From: a virus
Virus record (IMG/VR): IMGVR_UViG_3300044707_000344
Coordinates: 1 to 53,481 of that record
Reading direction: 5' to 3' (one strand)
Length of the DNA: 53,481 bases
In this document: piece after piece, positions 32,875 to 41,693 of the stretch
Position numbering within the stretch: the first letter of the stretch is position 1
Layout of the letters: the number at the start of each line of letters is the position of its first letter
Notes under the pieces: model-generated
Told to the model about the DNA's origin: nothing
Databases searched by the model: none
What the model saw: only the letters and a program-made list of their open reading frames with translations
Made by a program: the position numbers and the translations under genes

Positions 32875-33180
32875 GTGGAACACATCAACAAGGGCACTCC
32901 GGTCTACAGCGCGTACATCGGAACGAACCCGGAGCTTCACTGGATCGACGAGGGAGTGATCTCGGAGATCGTCTTCAACGGCCAGCCGCTGGTGAGATGC
33001 GGCGACGCGCTAGTGCCGTATGGCAAGAAGTGGCGACTGACGAAGGCTGATGCTCGCCGCGACATTCACGCCGCGCTCATTCGGCACATCGGGAAGCTGC
33101 AGGCCGAGGCCGACAAGATGGCCGACGAGATCCTCCACGAAGACCTCGCTACGGAGGAGGTGACTCGTGGCGTGGCATGA
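32875..33180 (+). CDS. Hypothetical protein before the helicase
   Basis: This 101-residue protein starts at GTG after AAAGGG. It has VYSAYIGTNPELHWIDEGVISE and a C-terminal acidic helix. It overlaps the SF2 helicase start by 14 bases. An upstream start would overlap the terminator, so the GTG is preferred. Confidence 0.6.
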   Translation: MEHINKGTPVYSAYIGTNPELHWIDEGVISEIVFNGQPLVRCGDALVPYGKKWRLTKADARRDIHAALIRHIGKLQAEADKMADEILHEDLATEEVTRGVA

Positions 33181-34579
33181 CTCTTTCGACCGGATGAAGC
33201 AGCGTCCGCACGTGTTGGTCGTGTGTCCGCAGGCCGTGGCACCGGCATGGGGTCGAGTTCTTGTCGGGGCATCACGCGGTGAATTCACTGCGTGGCGTCA
33301 CCAGCGAGACGCAGCGGCGTGGGCAGCGGAGCGGCACGCGTCGATGCTCGCGCTTGATATGGGCACGGGCAAGACGCTCACGACGCTGCTCGCTCTCGGA
33401 ATCGACAAGCCGGGCGTCGAAGCTGTGCTGCTCCACGACGGCGAGAACAAGAAGCGTGCAGAGAGACTTCGCAACGCCCTGCTGATGGCGGCGGGCAGAA
33501 CGCTGGTGGTTGTCGTGAACTACGACAGCGTCTGGCGTGGCGAACTTGGAAAGATTATTGAAGCAACGTCGTGGGCAGCGATCGTGCTGGATGAGTCGCA
33601 CAGAATCAAATCGCCGGGAGGAAAAGCCTCGCGGTGGCTGGCAAGGATTGCGGCGAAACACGACCACGCCAAACGGCTCTGCCTCACAGGCACGCCAATG
33701 CCTCACAGCCCGCTCGACTTATACGGGCAGTTTCGGTTCCTCGATCCGAACGTATTCGGCGCAAGCTATACGAGAATGCGGGCTCGCTACGCAGAATGCG
33801 ACCCGCGGTTCCCGTCGAAGGTGCGCACGTGGCGGAACCAAGACGAACTGGCGGCGAAACTCGACGCTCATTCCTGGCGTGTTACGGCAGACGAAGTGCT
33901 CGATCTGCCCGATGCAATCCACGAAACAATCCCGGTCGAACTCAGCCCGAAGGTGTTGCGGTTCTACCGCACGTTCGAGAAAGAGATGACGGCAGAAATT
34001 GATGCCGGCACAGTCACCGCGGCAAATGCGTTGACGAAGCTCCTGCGGATGGCTCAGGCAACCGGCGGCTACGCCCGCATTGACGGCGCGGCTGGCGTGA
34101 CTGCGATCGACGGCATCCCAAGCAAGCGGCTAGCGCTGCAAGATCGGCTGGAAGATTTGTCGGCTACGGAGCCAGTGGTTGTATTCTGCCGGTTCCGCAG
34201 CGACCTCGATGATGTGGCCGCCGCGGCCCGCGAGTTAGGCCGCGAGTACGCTGAGGTGTCGGGCGAGCGGAAAGATCTCGAGCGATGGCAAGCCGGTGAC
34301 GCGGCGATTCTCGGCGTGCAGATGCAGTCGGGCGGCGTCGGGATTGACTGCTCGCGGGCGGCCTACGCCTTCTACTACAGCCTCGGCTACTCGCTAGGCG
34401 ACTACGAGCAAAGTCTGGCCCGTCTACGGCGACCGGGGCAGACGCGGTGCGTGCGGTACTACCACCTTGTGTGCCAGGGCACAGTGGACGAGCAGGTGTA
34501 CGCGGCATTGAGGGAGCGTCGAAATGTTGTCGACGCGGTGCTGCAAAAACTTTCGCCGAGGAAAGGTGCAGTGGCATGA
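33167..34579 (+). CDS. SF2 (SNF2-like) DNA helicase/translocase
   Basis: This 470-residue protein starts at GTG after AGGAGG. Walker A is LDMGTGKT (63-70), Walker B is LDESHRIK (140-147), the motif III region is CLTGTPMPH, and motifs V/VI appear as MQSGGVGIDC and RLRRPGQ. A motif Ia-like segment, VLVVCPQAVAPAW, lies at residues 16-28, before Walker A rather than after it, an unusual order. It probably remodels DNA during replication. The next gene overlaps its stop (ATGA). Confidence 0.88.
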   Translation: MAWHDSFDRMKQRPHVLVVCPQAVAPAWGRVLVGASRGEFTAWRHQRDAAAWAAERHASMLALDMGTGKTLTTLLALGIDKPGVEAVLLHDGENKKRAERLRNALLMAAGRTLVVVVNYDSVWRGELGKIIEATSWAAIVLDESHRIKSPGGKASRWLARIAAKHDHAKRLCLTGTPMPHSPLDLYGQFRFLDPNVFGASYTRMRARYAECDPRFPSKVRTWRNQDELAAKLDAHSWRVTADEVLDLPDAIHETIPVELSPKVLRFYRTFEKEMTAEIDAGTVTAANALTKLLRMAQATGGYARIDGAAGVTAIDGIPSKRLALQDRLEDLSATEPVVVFCRFRSDLDDVAAAARELGREYAEVSGERKDLERWQAGDAAILGVQMQSGGVGIDCSRAAYAFYYSLGYSLGDYEQSLARLRRPGQTRCVRYYHLVCQGTVDEQVYAALRERRNVVDAVLQKLSPRKGAVA

Positions 34580-35031
34580 GTATTGAATTGGAGATCGACG
34601 GCCAGCTTGCGGACAGCCAGCAGCTTTCAAAGCTGCTAGAGCGAGTGGCCGAGTTGCAGGCCGAGAAGGAGCGGATCGCTATCGAGGCGAAGAAGGTCAA
34701 CAAGGCACTTGACGAGGCCGAGCAGATGGCAGTCGAGGTGCTGGCGGCGTCGGGCCTCGACGGCGTGCGGGCGGCTGGAAAGTCGTGGTCCACTCGCGAG
34801 TTTTTCAGCGTTAGCGTGCCGAGCGAGAACCGCGAGGCAGTTGTCGAGGCCGCGGAGGAGGCCGGGCTTAGCGACTTGATTGCGGTCAACACGACCACGC
34901 TCAAGTCGTGGCTGGTCGAGAACCGCGGCGACGGCCAGCCAGCCGAGGCGGGTTTGGCCGCCGGCACCCCATTCGAGGGGCTGATTGATGAGTACCGGGA
35001 GGTGCGGCTGTCGCACCGAACGCTGGGTTGA
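34576..35031 (+). CDS. Coiled-coil protein next to the helicase
   Basis: This 151-residue acidic protein has an N-terminal coiled coil (SKLLERVAELQAEKERIAIEAKKVNKALDEAEQ) followed by a smaller domain (STREFFSVSVPSENREAVVEAAEEAGLSDLI). This architecture recurs in phage replication modules. Its stop lies in a TGATTGTTTGG element. The function is not known. Confidence 0.68.
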   Translation: MSIELEIDGQLADSQQLSKLLERVAELQAEKERIAIEAKKVNKALDEAEQMAVEVLAASGLDGVRAAGKSWSTREFFSVSVPSENREAVVEAAEEAGLSDLIAVNTTTLKSWLVENRGDGQPAEAGLAAGTPFEGLIDEYREVRLSHRTLG

Positions 35032-35040
35032 TTGTTTGGG
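35029..35040 (+). other. TGATTGTTTGGG element
   Basis: A further copy of the stop-linked element begins in the TGA of the coiled-coil gene. No GC hairpin with GCGTT loop is next to it. The following 46 bases are T-rich and end in the AAAGGA ribosome site of the next gene. Confidence 0.55.
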
Positions 35041-35086
35041 TACGTTCTGTTTCTATTTCTTCACTTCACGAAAGGATTGGTGGCTG

Positions 35087-35851
35087 ATGACTCCGACGGG
35101 TGAACTCATTACGGGTGCAGCGCAGAGCAAGTTTCTGGCCCTGCGTCCCGACTCGGACGTGCGTGAGGCTCTGATGGCGAACCTGGGGCCGGGTGAGACG
35201 CTGCTGGCGTCCGACCTGCCCCGCGTCTCAACGCCCGCGGCCGGCGGCAAGGTGTGGTCGTGGACGGACTCGGGGAACAACGAGCAGTCCGCGAAGAGCA
35301 TCGACGGCGTGCTCGTCTACTACGGCGTGCGGGGCACGCTGTGGGGCAGCGAGGAGCCGCAGGGCAAGGCGTCTCCGGTGCTGGTGTCCTACGACCTCAT
35401 GACCGCGGTCAGGGTCAACGAGGACATCGGCGACCTCGATGCCGACGTGCTGGAGTCGTGCCGCACTGGTGACCGCACCTACGATTGGACGAGGCTTCCG
35501 TACAACCAGTACGGCACGAGCAAGTCCGGTCGCGGCAAGCGGTGCAAGGAGTCTCGCCTGCTGGCGATCCTCCGCGGCGACGAGGCGTGGCCGCTGCTGG
35601 TGACGGCGGGGCCGGGCTCGCTGAAGACGGTGACCCCGTTCGTGAAGCGTCTGGCCGTGCCGCACTACCGTGCGATCGTGAGCCTGACGCTCGACAAGGT
35701 TGAAAACGCGGGCGGGCAGCCGTACTCGCAGATCGTCCCGAAGTTCATCGGCTCGATCACGAAGGAAGAGGGCGACATCGTGCGGCGGCTTTACACCGAG
35801 CCGCTGTCGCGTGTCGCCACGCAGATCGACGTGCCGCAGGATGCGGCGTAG
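35087..35851 (+). CDS. Conserved-looking replication-region protein
   Basis: This 254-residue protein has a ribosome site AAAGGA before the ATG. It has beta-rich blocks (KVWSWTDSGNNEQSAKSIDGVLVYYGVRGTLW) and a Lys/Arg/Ser-rich middle (YGTSKSGRGKRCKESR). The position between the helicase and primase suggests a DNA-binding partner, possibly single-strand binding, but no motif confirms this. Confidence 0.62.
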   Translation: MTPTGELITGAAQSKFLALRPDSDVREALMANLGPGETLLASDLPRVSTPAAGGKVWSWTDSGNNEQSAKSIDGVLVYYGVRGTLWGSEEPQGKASPVLVSYDLMTAVRVNEDIGDLDADVLESCRTGDRTYDWTRLPYNQYGTSKSGRGKRCKESRLLAILRGDEAWPLLVTAGPGSLKTVTPFVKRLAVPHYRAIVSLTLDKVENAGGQPYSQIVPKFIGSITKEEGDIVRRLYTEPLSRVATQIDVPQDAA

Positions 35852-35876
35852 TCAGGGAAGGGCTCGTCGGTCATAC

Positions 35877-35918
35877 GCCCCCGCGCCTCGTGGAGACGCG
35901 GCGCGGGGGCTTTCCTTT
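35877..35918 (+). terminator. Rho-independent terminator
   Basis: A perfect 11-bp stem (GCCCCCGCGCC with GGCGCGGGGGC) is followed by TTTCCTTT. It ends the operon that includes the SF2 helicase, and the primase-polymerase gene begins 25 bases later. Confidence 0.88.
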
Positions 35919-35943
35919 CACCGCACAAACGGAGGATCTGATC

Positions 35944-37665
35944 ATGAGCGTGGGCACGCTCGCGGCATCGTACTGCCGCCTTGGATGGCATCTAGTGCCG
36001 CTCTACGGAGTGGTCGAGCCGGAAGTCTGCACCTGCATCAAAGGCAACGACTGCGGCACGCCGGGCAAGCACCCCAGCGGCGGAACGGCGTGGCACCTGT
36101 CCGCGACGAACGACGAGGACGAGGTGCTGAGTTGGTACGAGCGCAGTCAACCTGTGAACGTCGGCCTGCTCCTCGGCCCGAAGTCTGGTGTGATCGACGT
36201 GGAACTCGACGGCGACGATGCAAAGTCGGCGTGGAACGACCTCGACCTCGGCGAGATTTGGACGCCAACTTACCAGGCAGGCCGCGGACCACATCGGCTG
36301 TTTCGCTGGCGGGAAGACCTGCCTGCCGTCGCGGTGCGGAAGGTGCTTGGCATCGAAGTTCGGATCGGCAACGGCGGCAAGGCGGCGCAGTCGGTCGTGC
36401 CGCCATCAACGCACCACACCGGCATCCGCTACGAGTGGGTGCCTGGCATGAGTCCGGACGACGTGGAACTCCAGCCGCTTCCAGAGCGGTTGCTGAACCT
36501 GCTCTGGAACGATGACGGCAGCGGGCAAACGCGGGCTATAGCAAGGTCGCCGGCCCGCGAGATGCTGCATCGGCCCGTGCAGTCGGGCGGCAGGAACAAC
36601 GAGCTGCACAGGTTCGCCGTCTCCGAGGCGTTCCGCGCGGGGCCGAACCTCGACCACGAACGGGAGCAGCAAGACCTGCTGCTCAAGATTCGGGCGGTCA
36701 ACGCGATCCAGTGCAAGCCGCCGCTCGACGATGCGGAGTGCGTGGCGATCTACCGCTCGGCCATCGGGTTCGTCCGCAAGAATCGGGCCGCGGGTGTTTC
36801 GGCAGACGCGGCGATCATCGCCGCCGAGATGGCATCGCCGCCTGCGGTCACGGCCCGCCAGCCAGGGCTGACGCCGACCGGGTGGCAACGAGTGTTTACG
36901 GAAGTCGGCTTGTCCTACGCTCCGCTGACACCGGATTCGGACAGCGACCCCGAATGGGGGCCGGGCGAGTGGGGGCTGACCATCGTGCACAGCGACCCCA
37001 TCGAGTACCGCCTGCACGTCCCGCACTGGCGGAATTACACGCCAGACCACACAGGCAACGTGACGCTGACCGTGGATCAGTACCGCTCTGCACCGAAGGT
37101 GGCGGCGCAGGTGCTGGCCGCGACGGGCCGCGTGATGCTCGACGACGACCCGAAGCGGTGGCGTCAGATTTGGGACGGCGGCTACAAGGTCCGCGACAAC
37201 GTCTCGGCTGGCGACCGGTCGACCAAGCGGAACGCCCGTGGAGTCAAGGCGAAACTCCTCGACAACGCGGGGGAGGAGTGGCCAGGAGCGTCGAGCCTGC
37301 GGTACGTGCTCCTGGCTTCGTGGCTCTACGACCGGCTAGCCCAGGCTGCCCAGCCGTCCGATGATGACATTCCCGACCCGACCGGCCGGGCAGCGTGGCG
37401 GGCAGACGGCACGTTGTGGTTCGCGTGGGGAAAAATCTGGGAAGACATCGAGCGGCAGCACCGGGTTGAGACGGGAGAGCGGCTTGCCCTCAAGAGGCGT
37501 CTGCTTGCCCGTATGGGGGCCGCAGAGGATTTCCGGCATGAGGAGCACCGGCACCTCGGCGGTGCCCGCAAATCGTACGTGGTGTGGTCTCGGAGGGAAT
37601 TCGCGGTGCTAGAAGATATGGCCGCGACACTGACGACCGCCGGGCCTGCCGACGGGACTTCCTAG
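35944..37665 (+). CDS. Bifunctional primase-polymerase
   Basis: This 573-residue protein matches the N-terminal prim-pol (AEP-type) domain: GWHLVPLYG, CGTPGKHPSGGTAWHLS, GVIDVELDG (Asp85 and Glu87 as the metal pair), TYQAGRGPHRLFRW and EVRIGNGGKAAQSVVPPSTH. From about 200, RNNELHRFAVSEAFRAGPNL and AVNAIQCKPPLDDAECVAIYRSAI correspond to a PriCT-like domain. The rest is a long region with no clear helicase motifs. No replicative polymerase of family A or B is visible elsewhere, so this enzyme may both prime and extend. Confidence 0.88.
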   Translation: MSVGTLAASYCRLGWHLVPLYGVVEPEVCTCIKGNDCGTPGKHPSGGTAWHLSATNDEDEVLSWYERSQPVNVGLLLGPKSGVIDVELDGDDAKSAWNDLDLGEIWTPTYQAGRGPHRLFRWREDLPAVAVRKVLGIEVRIGNGGKAAQSVVPPSTHHTGIRYEWVPGMSPDDVELQPLPERLLNLLWNDDGSGQTRAIARSPAREMLHRPVQSGGRNNELHRFAVSEAFRAGPNLDHEREQQDLLLKIRAVNAIQCKPPLDDAECVAIYRSAIGFVRKNRAAGVSADAAIIAAEMASPPAVTARQPGLTPTGWQRVFTEVGLSYAPLTPDSDSDPEWGPGEWGLTIVHSDPIEYRLHVPHWRNYTPDHTGNVTLTVDQYRSAPKVAAQVLAATGRVMLDDDPKRWRQIWDGGYKVRDNVSAGDRSTKRNARGVKAKLLDNAGEEWPGASSLRYVLLASWLYDRLAQAAQPSDDDIPDPTGRAAWRADGTLWFAWGKIWEDIERQHRVETGERLALKRRLLARMGAAEDFRHEEHRHLGGARKSYVVWSRREFAVLEDMAATLTTAGPADGTS

Positions 37666-37854
37666 TTATATGGAAAATTTCAACACGCCCAAAACCGCTT
37701 TGCGGCGGCTCGTTTTCCCGGCAAGGTGCGTTTCGTGCCGTAAAAACAAGTGCAGAACGTGCCGGGAAAATTGCCGGGGAAACTGTTTTTGCCGCGAGAA
37801 CTTTTGGGAACCGCGATTGTTCACCCCCCTTCTGGTTTTAGCAAGGGCAATCTA
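37666..37854 (+). promoter_or_regulatory. Noncoding block homologous to 28870-29050
   Basis: These 189 bases align in large part with the region at 28877-29050: TTATATGG, AATTTC, the run around GCGGC and CGTTTTC, ATTGCCG and GAACTTTTG near 37798-37806. Two operons, the SF1 helicase and the early genes, therefore begin with the same type of control DNA. No clear sigma70 promoter is visible. GATTGTTC also occurs near 37816. Confidence 0.6.
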
Positions 37855-39501
37855 GTGAAGATAGCAAGACTCATCGGCGCGGCCGGCAGCGGCAAGACGA
37901 CCGAACTCCTGAAGATCATGGAGGCGGCGTTGCCTAAGTTGGGCGGCAATCCCCTTCGCCTTGGATTCGCCAGCTTCACGCGGGCCGCGCGGGCCGAGGC
38001 GGTCGGGCGGGCGGCAGCGGCGTGGAACGTCGCCCCGTCGATGCTCGACGGCGAGGGGTGGTTTCGCACCGTCCACTCGACAGCCCGCAGGTGCTTGGGG
38101 CTAGAGCCTGGGCAGCTGATCGGCAACTCCGCGGCCGACACCGAATGGATCAGCAACGCGCTCGGCGTGAAGGTTTCGACGAGTATCGACGACGACACGG
38201 GCCGGCAGAAGTTCGTCGGCGGGCAGGAGGGGGCCGCGCTCACGTGCTGGGAGCGGGCAAGAAACACGCTCCAGCCGCTCGACGAAGTCGTGCGAAAGAT
38301 GCGGCGGCTCGACGACGACGTACCAGACTACGCGGCGGTTGTTCGGATATCCGAACGGTACGAGATGGCGAAGCGGCTAGGAGATCGTCTCGACTTCTCA
38401 GACTTGCTCCTGCGGTTTTCCGGGTTCCGCCTGCATACGGTTGACGGCATCGCGAGAACGGAGCCGGAAGGCGAGCTGCCAGACGTATCCGCGTGGCTGT
38501 TCGACGAGCAGCAAGACGCCAGCCCCCTGCTCGACGCGGCCTGCAAGCGGCTTGTCTCGGCTGAGTCCGTGAAGTGGTGCTACGTCGTGGGCGATCCGTT
38601 TCAATCGATCTTCGGCTTCGCGGGGTCAAGTGCGGAGTGCTTCCTTGGTTGGCCGGCGGAGAAAGAGCGGACGATGCCAAAGTCGTATCGCTGCCCGAAG
38701 CCGATTCTTGAACTCGGCGAGCGGTGCCTGCGGCGGATGCACCGCGGCTACTTCGACCGAAAGGTGGCACCGGCCGATCACGAAGGTCGCATATTCGACT
38801 GCGAGACAGAACTTCCATTCATCCGCGCAAGGCCAGACGAGGAGTGGCTGTTTATCGCTCGCACGAATTATGAGGCGAATCGGCTCTACGCCAGCCTGCA
38901 CGCGGCAGGAAAGCCCGCGAAGTGGGTAACGCAGCAGGAGGGGGCGACGGCGCGCGGCACGGGCCTCGCCGCCCTCTACGCCTTGGAGAAAGGCCAGCAC
39001 GTCAGCGGCAGCGAGTGGGCGCGTGCGATTGAATTGTTGCCATGCACGAACAAAGACAAGGAGCCGATGCTGGACCGCGGCGCGAAGACCGGCTGGGCGA
39101 AGAAGCACTCCGACGAGTGGGACGTGATCTTCCCCGACGATCTCCCGAAGGTCGGCGCGACCGAGCCGCTCGTCGAGAAGATTCGCAGCGGCAGGTGGTG
39201 CGGCCTCGTGGACCGCGGCGAAGAGTGGCGGCGACACGCCGAGCGGTGGGGTCCGAAGCTGGTTGCCGAGACGAAGATCCGCGTCGGGACAATCCACTCG
39301 GTCAAGGGCATGGAGGCCGACAACGTAGCGCTGCTCACGACGGTCGGCAAGCGGGTCGAGCAGGGCCGCGAAGACTGCCAGGACCAGCACGATGAAGAGT
39401 GCCGGATTGCCTACGTCGGCGTGACGCGGGCACGGCGGAATCTGTACGTCGTCAACGAAGGGCGGCACGGGAAGCCGGTGCCGCGCATGGAAGTGCTGTG
39501 A
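37855..39501 (+). CDS. UvrD/Rep-type SF1 DNA helicase
   Basis: This 548-residue helicase starts at GTG after AAGGGC. Motifs are in the canonical order: GAAGSGKTT (motif I, 8-16), ASFTRAAR (Ia), FDEQQDASPL (II), GDPFQSIFGFAGSS (III), SYRCP (IV region), IHSVKGMEAD (V) and IAYVGVTRARRNLYV (VI). It unwinds DNA 3' to 5', as in replication or recombination. Its control region is homologous to the one at 28.9 kb. Confidence 0.93.
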   Translation: MKIARLIGAAGSGKTTELLKIMEAALPKLGGNPLRLGFASFTRAARAEAVGRAAAAWNVAPSMLDGEGWFRTVHSTARRCLGLEPGQLIGNSAADTEWISNALGVKVSTSIDDDTGRQKFVGGQEGAALTCWERARNTLQPLDEVVRKMRRLDDDVPDYAAVVRISERYEMAKRLGDRLDFSDLLLRFSGFRLHTVDGIARTEPEGELPDVSAWLFDEQQDASPLLDAACKRLVSAESVKWCYVVGDPFQSIFGFAGSSAECFLGWPAEKERTMPKSYRCPKPILELGERCLRRMHRGYFDRKVAPADHEGRIFDCETELPFIRARPDEEWLFIARTNYEANRLYASLHAAGKPAKWVTQQEGATARGTGLAALYALEKGQHVSGSEWARAIELLPCTNKDKEPMLDRGAKTGWAKKHSDEWDVIFPDDLPKVGATEPLVEKIRSGRWCGLVDRGEEWRRHAERWGPKLVAETKIRVGTIHSVKGMEADNVALLTTVGKRVEQGREDCQDQHDEECRIAYVGVTRARRNLYVVNEGRHGKPVPRMEVL

Positions 39502-39563
39502 TACGCGGCTGCGTCACGTTGGCGTCGCCGTGCTTTGATTGAATGGATTCAAGGAGAGCAATC

Positions 39564-40139
39564 ATGCCAAGGAAGAAGATCACGTCGAGCTCGAACAACC
39601 AGAAGTCGTTTACGGAGATTCGTCGCGTGTGGGGCGAGATCGAGGTTGTGGATTCCGACAAAGACTTGCGCGTTTTTATCCGGCCGGAAGACGTGTCGTC
39701 CGCAACGCCTAAAGACCCCGGCTGTTGCGTGTTCGCGCAAGCGTGCAAGCGGCAGTTCGCTGCGACGAAGGTCTTGTTCTGGAGAAGCGTTGCTTACGTT
39801 GAACTCCCAGGCCCAGACGGCACGCCGCGTGTCGAGCGGTTCTCGCTGTCGCCGCAAATGCGAAACCTTATCGAGAACTTTGACAAAGGGAACCCGATAC
39901 CGAACGTCGCAGGCTTTGAACTCAAGAAGCCAATCAAGTCTGAGACGCTGTCGCACAAATCAAAAAAGCAGCAGGAGTTTCAGCAGAAGCGAAAGGCCGC
40001 GCTGCTGAAAGGTTCGTACGTAAAAAAAGGCAAGCAAGGCGAAGGCGCAAACCACAATGCTCCGGCCGTGCTTGTCGATCTGCGTGTCAGGCTTGGCTCT
40101 GGCCGCGTTAGTTTCCGGAAGGAAACGACTAAATCATGA
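39564..40139 (+). CDS. Hypothetical basic protein
   Basis: This 191-residue protein begins after AAGGAG. It has a basic N-terminus and Lys-rich end (QKRKAALLKGSYVKKGKQGEG), with CCVFAQACKRQF and WRSVAYVELPG in the middle. The stop overlaps the next start. A DNA- or RNA-binding role is possible. No recognised domain. Confidence 0.65.
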   Translation: MPRKKITSSSNNQKSFTEIRRVWGEIEVVDSDKDLRVFIRPEDVSSATPKDPGCCVFAQACKRQFAATKVLFWRSVAYVELPGPDGTPRVERFSLSPQMRNLIENFDKGNPIPNVAGFELKKPIKSETLSHKSKKQQEFQQKRKAALLKGSYVKKGKQGEGANHNAPAVLVDLRVRLGSGRVSFRKETTKS

Positions 40140-40483
40140 TCGACTTCCACCCCCACCCGGAACCGTGTTACCGCTGCGAGGCCGTCGCGTGGGATCACGT
40201 CGGCGAGTTTGTCCCACGCAGGGGCAAGCTGCAGGACGTGATCGAATGCGCGTTCTGCGGAGTGCGACTGCGGGTCGACGCCGTGCCGCGGTCGGCGACG
40301 GCTTCGCGGCCAACCGACACGGCAGAGTTCCGCTTCCAGTTCGGCAGGTTCCAGGGCATGACGTTTGCCGAGGCAGATGCCGAGCCAAATGGGCGGCGGT
40401 ATTTGGAGGTGCTGCGCGACACGAACGAGAAGCTCCGCGAACGGATCGCGGAATATCTAAGTCACGCCGCACCCTCGGCGTAG
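40136..40483 (+). CDS. Zinc-ribbon plus exonuclease-X C-terminal-like protein
   Basis: This 115-residue protein has two CxxC pairs (CYRC near 11-14 and CAFC near 39-42) forming a zinc ribbon. The C-terminal part, FRFQFGRFQGMTFAEADAEPNGRRYLEVLRDTNEKLRERIAEYL, resembles the small domain seen at the end of exodeoxyribonuclease X or DUF3820. It overlaps the upstream stop (ATGA). It may bind nucleic acid near the replication machinery. Confidence 0.7.
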   Translation: MIDFHPHPEPCYRCEAVAWDHVGEFVPRRGKLQDVIECAFCGVRLRVDAVPRSATASRPTDTAEFRFQFGRFQGMTFAEADAEPNGRRYLEVLRDTNEKLRERIAEYLSHAAPSA

Positions 40484-40569
40484 TGGCTGCTCAGAATCAT
40501 CCCAGCCACACGGGTCGCCCAGCCGGGAGTGGCGAGTAACGCCGGCCGCCAAGGATGGCTCCTATCCGT

Positions 40570-40607
40570 CGCCCCGCTGCGAACTCCGCGCAGCGGGGCG
40601 GCTTTTT
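40570..40607 (+). terminator. Rho-independent terminator
   Basis: A perfect 12-bp stem (CGCCCCGCTGCG with CGCAGCGGGGCG) with loop AACTCCG is followed by GCTTTTT. It ends the helicase operon. TTGACA follows at 40611 but no good -10 box is visible. Confidence 0.92.
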
Positions 40608-40635
40608 GCCTTGACAGTCCTGGTCAGGTGGCGGC

Positions 40636-41391
40636 ATGAGCGTCGCCTCTCTCGCACGGAAACCGCAGGGCCACGGCGACCTGCTTGCGCCGGACGAGAA
40701 CCCGTTCAGCACGAACAAGGTCACAGGGCACTCGCTCAACTTCCCAATCGTGGGAACCTGCACTCCGACGATTGTGTGCAGCGACACGTGCTACTTCGCC
40801 AAGGGGCCGTCGACGTGGCCCGCGAGCCTCGCCAAGCAGCACCGGCTGCTGAACTCCCTGCGGGCCGATCCGCAGCGGCTCGCCGGTCGCATCGCTGGCT
40901 GGGCGACGCGGCTGCAACTCACGTTCGTTCGTTGGTGCGGCGGCGGCGACCTTGTGGCCGAAACGCCAGCGTGCATTGACGCCGTGGCCTGCCTGCTGCC
41001 GCACGTGCCGCAGTGGGTGGTCACACGGAAGCCGGAGGTCGCAGCAACCATCCGGCCGCACCCCAGCGTCTACGTCCACTTCTCGGTAGACGGGGCATCG
41101 TGGGCAAGGCTGGAGGAGTTTCGCAGCATCGTGCCCGACGGCTTGCAATGGTTCTGGTCGTACCAGTGCGACCGTGGAGAGGTGCCGCCAGCAGCGATAG
41201 CGCCGGTCGTGTTTCGTGACGGATATGACCTTGACGGATCAGCCCCCATCGCTCAGGATTGCCCACTCAACTTGAGCGATTCGATTGTTCGGGTATGCGA
41301 ATCTTGCCGTCGCTGCTTCAACGGTGACGCCGTAGCAAAGGCAAAGGAATGCCACGCGAGTCCAACATCGTCGCGTCGATTGTTCGGGTAG
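40636..41391 (+). CDS. gp88-like phage protein
   Basis: This 251-residue protein is similar in pattern to the mycobacteriophage gene-88-type family: NKVTGHSLNFPIVGTCTPTIVCSDTCYFAKGPSTWPASLAK, then CIDAVACLLPHVPQWVVTRKPEVAA and a C-terminal CESCRRCF. Several cysteines could bind a metal or cluster. Function unknown. It overlaps the VRR-NUC gene by 43 bases and contains a GATTGTTCGGGTA copy. Confidence 0.75.
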   Translation: MSVASLARKPQGHGDLLAPDENPFSTNKVTGHSLNFPIVGTCTPTIVCSDTCYFAKGPSTWPASLAKQHRLLNSLRADPQRLAGRIAGWATRLQLTFVRWCGGGDLVAETPACIDAVACLLPHVPQWVVTRKPEVAATIRPHPSVYVHFSVDGASWARLEEFRSIVPDGLQWFWSYQCDRGEVPPAAIAPVVFRDGYDLDGSAPIAQDCPLNLSDSIVRVCESCRRCFNGDAVAKAKECHASPTSSRRLFG

Positions 41392-41693
41392 CCGAATCAC
41401 TGGGCTGGAAGCCCATCAAGATTCATGGCGGGCCGTACCAGCTTGCGGGCTTGCCCGACCTCCTCTGCTTGCAACGCGGGTACGCCGTGTGGCTGGAGGT
41501 CAAGCAGCCAGGCAAGAAGCCAACAGAGATTCAGCGCCGGCGCATGAACGAACTAGAGACTCGGGGAGGGACTCCGTGTCACGTCGTCACCAGCAAGGAG
41601 GAAGCGTATGCGTGTCTACGAACTCATGCGGCGAGTTTCGGTTGGCCCGTTGACGATCCGCCTGTGGATCGAAGCCGACGACGGCCTGTGTGA
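41349..41693 (+). CDS. VRR-NUC domain nuclease
   Basis: This 114-residue protein has the nuclease pattern: RVAESLGWKPIKIHGGPYQLAGLPDLLCL (GxPD) followed by VWLEVKQPGKKPTEIQRRRMNEL (the ExK of the PD-(D/E)xK core). It is a small endonuclease-like protein often acting on branched or damaged DNA. Its position near replication genes agrees. Confidence 0.85.
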   Translation: MPRESNIVASIVRVAESLGWKPIKIHGGPYQLAGLPDLLCLQRGYAVWLEVKQPGKKPTEIQRRRMNELETRGGTPCHVVTSKEEAYACLRTHAASFGWPVDDPPVDRSRRRPV

